Below, one piece after another: positions 41,499 through 48,683 of a stretch of 48,683 nt of DNA. Position 1 is the first letter of the stretch. Each line of letters begins with the position of its first letter. The notes beneath the pieces were generated by a model that was not told the DNA's origin, made no database searches, and saw nothing but the letters and a program-made list of their open reading frames with translations. The stretch spans positions 1 to 48,683 of the forward strand of contig JACKKT010000015.1 in NCBI GenBank assembly GCA_024236295.1, read 5' to 3'. The stretch comes from Kordiimonadaceae bacterium. Its GTDB lineage: Bacteria > Pseudomonadota > Alphaproteobacteria > Sphingomonadales > Emcibacteraceae. The translations under genes and the position numbers were made by a program.

Positions 41499-42434
41499 AT
41501 GACTAAGTTACTCAATGAAAATGCGAGCGGTGTATATATAATATCGGCAACCCCGTTTAATGAGGATGGTTCAATTGATATGGACAGTGCCGATAGCCTG
41601 ACAGATTTTTATCTGGAAAAAGGCGTGGATGGCATAACCATTTTAGGCATCATGGGCGAAGCACCAAAATTAACGGCCGAAGAGTCAAAAGCATTCATGA
41701 AACGTATTATAACAAGGGTAAACGGGCAGGTGCCCATAGTGGTCGGCGTCAGTAATGTCGGCATGGATAATCTTTCTGCCCTTGCCAATAGCGCAATGGA
41801 CCTTGGCGCCGCCGGTGTTATGGTCGCGCCCTTTGCCGCCCATAAAACCGATGAAGCGATTTTTAATTATTTTGCCGCTGTCGATAAAGCACTTGGCTCA
41901 AAAATCCCGCTCATTTATCAGGATTATCCAATTGCCACAAATGCCAATATTTCCATTCCCTGTCTATTACGGATAATTCATGAAATACCACAAACGGTGA
42001 TGCTTAAACATGAAGAATGGCCGGGACTGGCTAAATTATCCGCCCTTCGTAAAAAAAGTGTTGATGAGAACTTACGTCGAATCAGTGTTTTATGCGGTAA
42101 TGGCGGACTGTTTCTGCCACAGGAATTGGCGCGTGGTGCAGATGGTGCCATGACCGGATTTGCCTTTCCGGAAATGCTGGTAGAAGTTTGCAAAAAATTT
42201 GCCGCTGGTGACAGTGATGGGGCTGAGGATTTATATGATGTCTATCTTCCTCTTTTAAGATATGAACAGCAGCTCGGAATTGGTCTTGCTATCAGAAAAG
42301 AGATTTTAAGGAGGAGAGGCGCCATTAAATGTGCAAAGGCACGCGCACCGGGCCCTACCCTTACCGCAGAGGATCATCAGGACATTGACAGGCTGCTTAG
42401 AAGGCTGGATAAAAGACTTGCGTCTCAAAATTAA
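41499..42434 (+). CDS. Dihydrodipicolinate-synthase-family (DapA/NAL) lyase
   Basis: A 311-residue TIM-barrel aldolase. The Schiff-base lysine is Lys170 (TVMLKHEEW) and the conserved tyrosine is Tyr143 (LIYQDYP). The pyruvate loop is GIMGEAP at 50-56 where DapA has GTTGE, so it is not the housekeeping lysine enzyme. Such proteins form or split bonds to pyruvate or related keto acids. It lies between the hydantoinase and transporter genes, suggesting it cleaves a downstream intermediate. The C-terminal 30 residues are basic. Confidence 0.88.
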   Translation: MTKLLNENASGVYIISATPFNEDGSIDMDSADSLTDFYLEKGVDGITILGIMGEAPKLTAEESKAFMKRIITRVNGQVPIVVGVSNVGMDNLSALANSAMDLGAAGVMVAPFAAHKTDEAIFNYFAAVDKALGSKIPLIYQDYPIATNANISIPCLLRIIHEIPQTVMLKHEEWPGLAKLSALRKKSVDENLRRISVLCGNGGLFLPQELARGADGAMTGFAFPEMLVEVCKKFAAGDSDGAEDLYDVYLPLLRYEQQLGIGLAIRKEILRRRGAIKCAKARAPGPTLTAEDHQDIDRLLRRLDKRLASQN

Positions 42435-42468
42435 AGGTAAAACTAAATTGGATAAGGAAAATATACTG

Positions 42469-43956
42469 ATGCGCCGCACTTTAGCCTTCGCAACCCTTAT
42501 CATACTTTTGTTGGCCTATCCCCTGACCTCATTTGCCCAGTCAGGGACAGACAAAGAAATAATTGTAGGCGCCAATATTGGTAATGTCCCCTGGGAATTT
42601 CAGGATACTAACGGAGAGTTTATAGGGTTTGAAATAGATCTGGTTAAAGAGGCCGCAAAACGACTGAACCGGGAAATTAAAATTCTCAATGTTCCATTCA
42701 ACGGTCTATTCTCGGCGGTTCAGTCAGGTCGCATTGATATCGCTATTTCATCTATAGGAATTACCGAAAAAAGGCTGGAATCAATGTCATTCACCCAACC
42801 CTATTATGACAGTGATCAATCACTGACGACCGTAAAGGGAAATGGGATTAACAGTCTGGAGGATTTAAAGGGTCAGATTGTCGCCGTTGATACAGGGTCC
42901 ACCGGCGATATGTGGGCCACTGCCAACCAGCAAAAATATGGTTTTGCCGAAATTCGTCGATATGAGGGCTTGGCACCAGCCATGCTTGATGTCGCCATTG
43001 GAAGGGTCAAAGGATATATAAGTGACATCCCAGCCCTACTTTACTATACCAAAGACAAGCCTAATCTTGAAGTGGTGGAACGGATTCCAACCGGCGGTCG
43101 CTATGCATTGATGATGGCAAAAAATAAGCCGCTGGTCAGTGAAGTAAATGCAGTTATTTCGACCCTGAAGGAAGAAGGGTTTATTAATGCTCTCCATAAA
43201 AAATGGTTCGGCGTGCCCGCGGAACCTACAACATCAACAGTAGAAATAGTCGATATGCCGTCGGCAAATAACGGCAACCTTCTGAATTTCTTCGATACTT
43301 TCTTAAATAAACAGGTATTCCTCCAAACCTACCCAATGCTTATAGCCGGACTTATCACAACCATTCAGCTTGGACTGTTAAGCATCATCTCGGGCCTGGT
43401 ACTGGGATTAATATTATCCCTCATCCGGTTATATGCGGCAAAGCCTCTACAGGCTATTGTAAAAGTCTATATAGATATATTCCGCTCAATTCCGCTTCTT
43501 GTTCTGCTTATTATTATATTTTATGCCCTGCCTTTTATCGGCTTAAATTTGTCGCCCTTTTCCGCGGCGGCCGTATCACTGACCCTGGTTTCCGGAGCCT
43601 ATACTGCTGAAATTTTCCGGGCCGGCATTGAAGCCATTCCCAAAGGACAGTTTGAAGCTTCAGAAGCCCTCGGCCTTGGATACCGGCATATGATGGGCGA
43701 TGTAATATTACCGCAGGCGATTAAGATCGTAATTCCACCACTTACAAATAACTGTATCAATGTTATTAAGGATACGGCCCTGGCGTCCGTTGTGGCTATG
43801 CCCGATCTTCTTAAACAGGCAACACAGGCACAGGCGGTTGCCGCAAACCCTACGCCCCTTATTGCCGCAGCAGTCATTTATCTTATGTTTTTACTCCCCC
43901 TTGTCCTCTGGGTTTCAAAACTTGAAAAAAGATATAAAAAGGAGGGCGCAAAATGA
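42469..43956 (+). CDS. Amino-acid ABC importer: solute-binding protein fused to permease
   Basis: The frame is open earlier, but the ATG at 42469 begins the signal peptide (MRRTLAFATLIILLLAYPL), giving 495 residues. About 25-260 is a family 3 solute-binding domain (GFEIDLVKEAAKRLN, LFSAVQSGRIDIAISSIGIT, AVDTGSTGD). About 285-490 is a HisM/GlnP-type permease with about five membrane segments and the EAA loop EASEALGLGYRHMMGDVILPQA. A fusion of the two in one chain is less usual than separate proteins and puts two binding domains on each homodimer. It overlaps the ATPase gene by four bases. Confidence 0.92.
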   Translation: MRRTLAFATLIILLLAYPLTSFAQSGTDKEIIVGANIGNVPWEFQDTNGEFIGFEIDLVKEAAKRLNREIKILNVPFNGLFSAVQSGRIDIAISSIGITEKRLESMSFTQPYYDSDQSLTTVKGNGINSLEDLKGQIVAVDTGSTGDMWATANQQKYGFAEIRRYEGLAPAMLDVAIGRVKGYISDIPALLYYTKDKPNLEVVERIPTGGRYALMMAKNKPLVSEVNAVISTLKEEGFINALHKKWFGVPAEPTTSTVEIVDMPSANNGNLLNFFDTFLNKQVFLQTYPMLIAGLITTIQLGLLSIISGLVLGLILSLIRLYAAKPLQAIVKVYIDIFRSIPLLVLLIIIFYALPFIGLNLSPFSAAAVSLTLVSGAYTAEIFRAGIEAIPKGQFEASEALGLGYRHMMGDVILPQAIKIVIPPLTNNCINVIKDTALASVVAMPDLLKQATQAQAVAANPTPLIAAAVIYLMFLLPLVLWVSKLEKRYKKEGAK

Positions 43957-44690
43957 CAACACTGATCAGGCTTGAAAATGTCAACAAACATTATGGGTCA
44001 TTCCAGGCTCTCAATAATATAAATCTGGAAATCAAAGAAGGAGAGGTTGTCTGTGTTATTGGCCCATCAGGGTCTGGCAAATCAACAATGATCCGCTGCA
44101 TAAACCTGCTTGAACAATATGATGCAGACGGGAAAATAACCGTTGAAAATATGTCTGTTCAAAAAGGAAAAGATCTTAAACAGGTACGAGCCGAAGTTGG
44201 TATGGTCTTTCAGAATTTTAATCTGTTTCCGCATCTGACCATATTACAGAATATCATGCTGGCTCCACTTCGGGTTAGAAGAATGTCGCAGGAGCAAGCT
44301 GAAACTTTAGCCCTTTCACTACTCGGCAAGGTCGGCATTGCTGAACAAGCCCGTAAATATCCTGCTCAATTATCCGGCGGTCAACAGCAACGTGTCGCCA
44401 TTGCCCGGGCGTTGGCGATGGAACCAAAGGCATTGCTCTTTGATGAACCCACATCAGCCCTTGACCCAGAAATGGTGGGTGAGGTACTTGACGTAATCAG
44501 GAAATTAGCCGATACCGGGGTGACAATGATTATTGTCACCCATGAAATGGGCTTTGCCCGCCAGGTTGCGGACAGGGTCATTTTTATGGATTGCGGGCAA
44601 ATAGTGGAGCAGGGAACACCCACAGAATTGTTTGATAATCCAAAAGAGGTCCGAACTCGCAATTTTTTAAAAGCCGTATTAAATCATTAA
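43953..44690 (+). CDS. Polar amino-acid ABC transporter ATPase (GlnQ/HisP type)
   Basis: A 245-residue ATPase that drives the fused importer encoded just before it. Walker A is GPSGSGKST (36-44), the signature is LSGGQQQRVAIARAL, Walker B is ALLFDEPTSALDP, and the switch His is in VTHEMGF. Sequence and length are those of the polar amino-acid uptake group. The start overlaps the permease stop (ATGA), giving coupled translation. The next gene starts 13 bases later. Confidence 0.95.
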   Translation: MTTLIRLENVNKHYGSFQALNNINLEIKEGEVVCVIGPSGSGKSTMIRCINLLEQYDADGKITVENMSVQKGKDLKQVRAEVGMVFQNFNLFPHLTILQNIMLAPLRVRRMSQEQAETLALSLLGKVGIAEQARKYPAQLSGGQQQRVAIARALAMEPKALLFDEPTSALDPEMVGEVLDVIRKLADTGVTMIIVTHEMGFARQVADRVIFMDCGQIVEQGTPTELFDNPKEVRTRNFLKAVLNH

Positions 44691-44703
44691 AAAGGAATTC
44701 AAG

Positions 44704-45933
44704 GTGGCATTAAATATGAACTATGTTCGGGATCAGTTTCCCGGACTTAAAAGTGAGTGGGCATTTATGGATAATGCCGGTGGATCACAAATCCTTAAAG
44801 GCTGTGTTGATAAGATTACCGAATATTATTATTCAAACAATGTTCAGCTCGGCGGTAGTTATCAGGTTTCACAGGAGGCCCTTAAAGCTTTTGCTAATGG
44901 CAGGGAAAATATCGCCACTTTTTTTAATGCAGCAAGGCCGGAAGAAATTGTTTTTGGTCCCTCAACAACAGTGCTACTTCAGTTTCTATCCAAATCCATG
45001 GCCAGTCAGTTTCGAGCTGGCGATGAAGTGATCGTGACAATTACTGATCATGAAAGCAATATAGGCCCTTGGGTCTGGCTGGAAGAGCGGGGGGTCAGAA
45101 TTAAATTCTGGCCCATGAATAAGGAAACATATGAGCTCGAACTTGAGGCACTCGACGCCCTCATGACCGAAAAAACAAAACTTGTCGCCTTTACCCACGT
45201 ATCAAACCTGCTTGGTACCATTAATGATGTTAAGAAAATAACAGAGTTTGTTCATGAGAGAGGCGCACTCGTCTGTGTTGATGCTGTCGCTTATGCCCCG
45301 CATCGCGCCGTTGATGTTCAGGATTGGAATGTAGATTTTTATGCCCTTAGCCTTTATAAAACATTCGGCCCGCATCATGCTGCTCTTTATTGCCGTTATG
45401 ATCATATGCTTAATCTTGATGGTCTTTACCATTATTTTTATGGGAAAGATAAAATTCCCGCCAAACTGGAACCGGGAAATGCCAATTATGAGCTTTCATA
45501 CGGCTCCGGTGCCATTGTCGATTATCTGGTGGCCCTTGGTGAACAGGCAGGCGCAAATGGGTCAAGACGGATGAAACTGGAAACAGCCTATAAGGATATT
45601 GCGGCTCAGGAAACCATACTTTGTGAAAAAGTTCTTTCCTATTTAAGAAAAAGAAATGATTGTACTATTCTCGGTATAAAAGACGGGCTTGATCCGCGTC
45701 GCGTACCAACCATTGCTTTTACTATAGAAGGCAAAGATCCACAAAAAATATGCCTGGAAATGGATCAGCATAAAATTGCCATCCGCTTTGGTGATTTTCA
45801 TGCACGTCGTCTTGCGGACAGTCTGGATATCAGTAAGGATAATGGTGCTGTCCGTATTTCCCTTACCCATTATAATACTGTGGAGGAGGTAGAAAAGCTG
45901 ATCAATGCCCTTGATATGGTCCTAGCCAAATAA
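44704..45933 (+). CDS. Class V PLP-dependent aminotransferase / cysteine-desulfurase-like enzyme
   Basis: A 409-residue PLP enzyme. Its GTG start is preceded by AAGGAATTCAAG. The N-terminal VRDQFPGLKSEWAFMDNAGGSQI, the PLP-stacking HESNIGPW, VDAVAYAPHRAVDVQDW and the Schiff-base lysine in LSLYKTFGPHHAAL fit the VC1184-like branch of cysteine-desulfurase-related proteins. The flexible loop with the persulfide Cys of true desulfurases is not seen clearly, so it may be an aminotransferase or lyase for the imported compound. It is last in the rightward operon and overlaps the convergent prpE-type gene by 12 bases. Confidence 0.88.
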   Translation: MALNMNYVRDQFPGLKSEWAFMDNAGGSQILKGCVDKITEYYYSNNVQLGGSYQVSQEALKAFANGRENIATFFNAARPEEIVFGPSTTVLLQFLSKSMASQFRAGDEVIVTITDHESNIGPWVWLEERGVRIKFWPMNKETYELELEALDALMTEKTKLVAFTHVSNLLGTINDVKKITEFVHERGALVCVDAVAYAPHRAVDVQDWNVDFYALSLYKTFGPHHAALYCRYDHMLNLDGLYHYFYGKDKIPAKLEPGNANYELSYGSGAIVDYLVALGEQAGANGSRRMKLETAYKDIAAQETILCEKVLSYLRKRNDCTILGIKDGLDPRRVPTIAFTIEGKDPQKICLEMDQHKIAIRFGDFHARRLADSLDISKDNGAVRISLTHYNTVEEVEKLINALDMVLAK

Positions 45934-47802
45934 TGCATCTCTGATTTCATCAAGGATTTTTGGATCATCAAGTGTCGCCGGAATGGCATACTCCTCTTTT
46001 CCGGCAATGCTGCTCATCACCCGTCTGAGAATTTTACCTGATCTAGTCTTAGGCAAGCGCTTGACAATGACAGCCTGCTTAAAACAGGCCACCGCGCCAA
46101 TTTCCTGACGGATAGCTTTAACCGCATCAGAAATAATGTCTTCATAAGATTTTAAAACATTATTTTTTAAGACCAGAAATCCGTATGGTACCTGGCCTCT
46201 TAAATTGTCATGAACGCCCACGACGGCACATTCTGCCACTTCGGATAGGTTGGCAAGAACCTCTTCCATAGCGCCAGTAGATAATCTATGCCCGGCTACA
46301 TTGATCACATCATCAGTTCGGCCCATAATGTATAAATAACCGTCTTCATCTTTATGTCCGGCATCACCGGTCAGATAAAACCCTTCAAATTCTGAAAAAT
46401 AGGTATCAATACAGCGTTTATCATTCTTCCAGATCGTAAGCATTGCCCCTGGCGGTAACGGCTGCTTCACCACAATATTACCAAGTTCGCCCGCAGCCAC
46501 TTCGACACCTTCATCGTTAAGAATATGAACATCATACCCCGGGGAAGGTTTGCTTGGACTGCCATATTTAACGGGTAAATGTTCTATCCCCATAAAATTG
46601 GCACAAATTGACCAGGCCGTTTCCGTTTGCCACCAGTGATCAATAACAGGAACTTTCAGAATTTGTTCCGACCATTTAACCGTATCCGGGTCTGCCCTTT
46701 CTCCGGCAAGAAATAATGTTTTAAAATGGCTTAAATCATATTTGCTTAACAGTTCAGCTTTTGGATCTTCTCTTTTTATGGCACGAATTGCCGTCGGGGC
46801 AACAAATAGCGCATTTACCTTATGATCCGAAATCACCCGCCAGAAAGCACCGGCATCTGGGGTGCCGACCGGCTTTCCTTCATATAAAATTGTTGTACAG
46901 CCACGAATAAGCGGTCCATAAACGATATATGAGTGACCAACCACCCAGCCGATATCTGAAGCGGCCCAGTAAACATCACCGGGATCCATGTTATAAACAT
47001 TCTTCATGCTCCAGTTCATGGCTACCAAATGTCCCCCGTTATCACGCACGATCCCTTTTGGTGTTCCAGTGGTTCCGGAAGTATAGAGAATATAAAGCGG
47101 GTCTGTTGCAGCAAGCATTTCGCATGCTGCCGGTTTAGCCGTCTTCATCTGTTCAGACCAGATAAAATCCCGGCCGGGAATAATGGACACATCACATTCG
47201 GGCCGCTCGACTATGATTGTTTTAATCATTGAATTAGAAATTTCCTGCGCTTCATCAATAAACGGTTTATATTGAATTACTTTCCCTGGTTCGATCCCGC
47301 ATGACGCCGAAACGATCACTTTCGGTTCGGCATCAATTATCCTTTTCGCCAGTTCCATTGACGCAAATCCACCAAAAACAACTGTGTGAACCGCCCCTAT
47401 ACGTGCACAGGAAAGCATTGCAATTACCGCTTCCGGTATCATCGGCATATAAAGAAGCACCCGATCACCCTTTTCTACGCCAAATGATTTAAGCACCCCC
47501 GCAAATTTCGCTACTTGCTCTAGTAACTGTTGAAATGTGAACTTGCTAACTGTGCCGGTCATGGCACTGTCATAAATTAGGGCAATCCGGTCTCCGTGTC
47601 CTGCTTCGACATGACGATCAAGTGCATTATAACAACTATTGGTTTTTGCGCCGGAATACCACCGGTAAAGCGGAGCGGAGGATCGGTCCAATACCTGATC
47701 CCACTTTTTATACCAGCTTAATTCCATGGCCGCTTCCGCCCAGAAAACCTCAGGTTCCTTTTGCCATCTTTTATATGTTTCCTCGTATGATTTTGGCGAC
47801 AT
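45922..47802 (-). CDS. prpE: Propionyl-CoA/acyl-CoA synthetase, PrpE type
   Basis: A 626-residue AMP-forming acyl-CoA synthetase of the acetyl-CoA synthetase group. P-loop-like YTSGTTGTPKGIVRDNGG, DIGWVVGHSYIVYGPL, DHWWQTET, YLTGDAGHKDEDGY and the acetylation-regulated Lys in KTRSGKILRR are all present. WSMKNVYNMDPGDVYWAASD and the length fit PrpE more than Acs (about 650). It activates propionate or related short acids in the cytoplasm. No methylcitrate or methylmalonyl genes lie near. Confidence 0.9.
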   Translation of the reverse strand: MSPKSYEETYKRWQKEPEVFWAEAAMELSWYKKWDQVLDRSSAPLYRWYSGAKTNSCYNALDRHVEAGHGDRIALIYDSAMTGTVSKFTFQQLLEQVAKFAGVLKSFGVEKGDRVLLYMPMIPEAVIAMLSCARIGAVHTVVFGGFASMELAKRIIDAEPKVIVSASCGIEPGKVIQYKPFIDEAQEISNSMIKTIIVERPECDVSIIPGRDFIWSEQMKTAKPAACEMLAATDPLYILYTSGTTGTPKGIVRDNGGHLVAMNWSMKNVYNMDPGDVYWAASDIGWVVGHSYIVYGPLIRGCTTILYEGKPVGTPDAGAFWRVISDHKVNALFVAPTAIRAIKREDPKAELLSKYDLSHFKTLFLAGERADPDTVKWSEQILKVPVIDHWWQTETAWSICANFMGIEHLPVKYGSPSKPSPGYDVHILNDEGVEVAAGELGNIVVKQPLPPGAMLTIWKNDKRCIDTYFSEFEGFYLTGDAGHKDEDGYLYIMGRTDDVINVAGHRLSTGAMEEVLANLSEVAECAVVGVHDNLRGQVPYGFLVLKNNVLKSYEDIISDAVKAIRQEIGAVACFKQAVIVKRLPKTRSGKILRRVMSSIAGKEEYAIPATLDDPKILDEIRDALFG

Positions 47803-47891
47803 TTTATCTTCTTAAATTTATGTAATTCTTTAAAGTCACTGTAATGCCCTCCATAAAATTGACAAGGCTCTTAACTAGGGTCCAGCCCAAT

Positions 47892-48557
47892 TTAAATTTC
47901 TTTTTGGCTTTCCTTAAATACTTCCAATTGTGCTGAAAAAGCTCTTCTGAAAGCTGGCCTGGCTTCCCCTCTGGACACATATTCAAATAAATTCATATAT
48001 TCTTCAAGTAAGCCAGAATTTTTTAATCTACGAAGCACTGTTATCATCATTAGATCGCCTGCACTGAACTTACCTTCAAGCCAATCTTTATTTCCAAGTC
48101 GTGTCGATAATCTATCCAGTCGAAAACGAATTCGATCCTTAAGCATTAACTTTCTTTCATCATACCAATTTTTATCTCTTTCAAAATAACCCGCAGTCTC
48201 AAAGTCCAATATAGGTGGTTCAATTGTACTCATCGCGGAAAACATCCAGCTTACTGCCCGTGCTCCGGCCTCTACATCACCTGGCAACAGTCCTTTATGA
48301 GACCTAGCAATATGATGTACAATAGCGCCGGATTCAAATAGCACGAGGTTTCCTTCTTCATAGGTTGGAATCTGACCAAATGGTTGAAGTGAAAGATGCG
48401 GTGTTTGTTTCATTTCATCAAACGTAACGAGACGAACTTTGTATGGCTGATTAACTTCTTCAAATGCCCATCGGACGGGCATATCTCGGGCCATTCCTTT
48501 ACCGCCATCTGGGGATGCTTTAAAAGCTGTAATTGTTGGAATCATGTTAACGCTCAT
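47892..48557 (-). CDS. Glutathione S-transferase family protein
   Basis: A 221-residue protein with an N-terminal thioredoxin-like domain (about 7-85: PVRWAFEEVNQPYKVRLV, PFGQIPTYEEGNLVLFESGAIVHHIA) whose IPTYE and ESGA pieces form the glutathione site. The all-helical C-terminal domain (about 95-205) holds DWLEGKFSAGDLMMITVLRR, the N-capping box of GSTs. No catalytic Ser, Tyr or Cys is certain; the place usual for it is near DMPVRW. It conjugates or reduces electrophiles, but its substrate is unknown. It lies 89 bases upstream of the prpE-type gene on the same strand. The 126 bases from 48558 to the right edge show no gene. Confidence 0.88.
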   Translation of the reverse strand: MSVNMIPTITAFKASPDGGKGMARDMPVRWAFEEVNQPYKVRLVTFDEMKQTPHLSLQPFGQIPTYEEGNLVLFESGAIVHHIARSHKGLLPGDVEAGARAVSWMFSAMSTIEPPILDFETAGYFERDKNWYDERKLMLKDRIRFRLDRLSTRLGNKDWLEGKFSAGDLMMITVLRRLKNSGLLEEYMNLFEYVSRGEARPAFRRAFSAQLEVFKESQKEI

Positions 48558-48683
48558 TTATTGTTGATTATGGAAAAATAAATTAACAGGATAATAAGAC
48601 TTTATACGTTATACAGTTTTTAAGCACAAAGAAGAAAAAGAAAGATTTCTACAGGCATGTCAATAAAATGGGTTACAAGAAAC

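Noticed and set aside
42331..42468. Upstream start of the fused importer inside the DapA-family gene
   Set aside because: It would bury the signal peptide 46 residues in and overlap the previous gene by over 100 bases.
1..48683. tRNA genes, CRISPR arrays, insertion sequences or phage genes
   Set aside because: No clover-leaf arms in the few gaps, no regularly spaced repeats, no transposase or integrase motifs, and no terminal inverted repeats were seen.

Overview
The window reads as a compact chromosomal segment of an alphaproteobacterium. The clues are a class I (HIGH/KxSKS) lysyl-tRNA synthetase, an OmpR-type regulator of the CenR kind, a glutathione-dependent formaldehyde pathway feeding an FdsGBA NAD-formate dehydrogenase, a RibA with a long N-terminal extension, and moderate-to-low GC (about the low-to-mid 40s % by eye). 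I cannot place it below class level. There is no rRNA, tRNA, CRISPR array, insertion sequence or prophage gene that I can see, and coding density is high: several convergent pairs overlap by 4-12 bases.

Layout. (1) 1-7155: a cut-off UbiH-type monooxygenase, an ammonium transporter behind a probable sigma-54 promoter, ftsK, lolA, a structured intergenic stretch that looks like a small RNA ending in a strong terminator, an unknown gene and xthA. (2) 7157-11251: a pteridine-reductase-like SDR and a 6-pyruvoyl-tetrahydropterin synthase/QueD-like enzyme, an orphan response regulator, ribA, and an EamA exporter that belongs to the next operon. (3) 11258-17967 (minus strand): adhC-fghA-fdsG-fdsB-fdsA, a full route from formaldehyde through S-hydroxymethylglutathione, S-formylglutathione and formate to CO2 and NADH. 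(4) 18026-23819: DinG-like helicase, lysyl-tRNA synthetase, a lone sugar-phosphate transferase and ArfB ribosome rescue. (5) 23912-32717: an M16 protease paired with a catalytically degenerate S12 serine hydrolase, pyrC, and a minus-strand run lysE-like / aminotransferase / dapF / S12 lipoprotein. (6) 32837-37580: TcyP-like symporter, S15-family hydrolase and two small unknown genes. (7) 37747-45933: a divergent eight-gene catabolic cluster around a GntR/FCD regulator. (8) 45922-48557: PrpE-type acyl-CoA synthetase and a glutathione S-transferase.

The most promising candidate for an undescribed system is region 7. A SDR lacking its Tyr/Lys pair, an Asp/Glu/hydantoin racemase and the GntR regulator run left. 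A dihydropyrimidinase/hydantoinase, a DapA-family lyase, a solute-binding-protein/permease fusion, its ATPase and a class V PLP enzyme run right. A 34-bp near-perfect palindrome (39933-39966) sits between the two arms. The set looks like uptake and breakdown of a cyclic amide or ureide, but no N-carbamoylase is present, so the expected hydantoin pathway does not close.

Other points worth following are the candidate sRNA at about 5530-5670 with pyrimidine-rich loops, an FdsA that lacks the His-Cys3 cluster ligands, the pseudo-hydrolase next to the M16 protease, a TTAA-N7-TTAA dyad before the lone sugar transferase, and a hairpin in the lysyl-tRNA synthetase leader.
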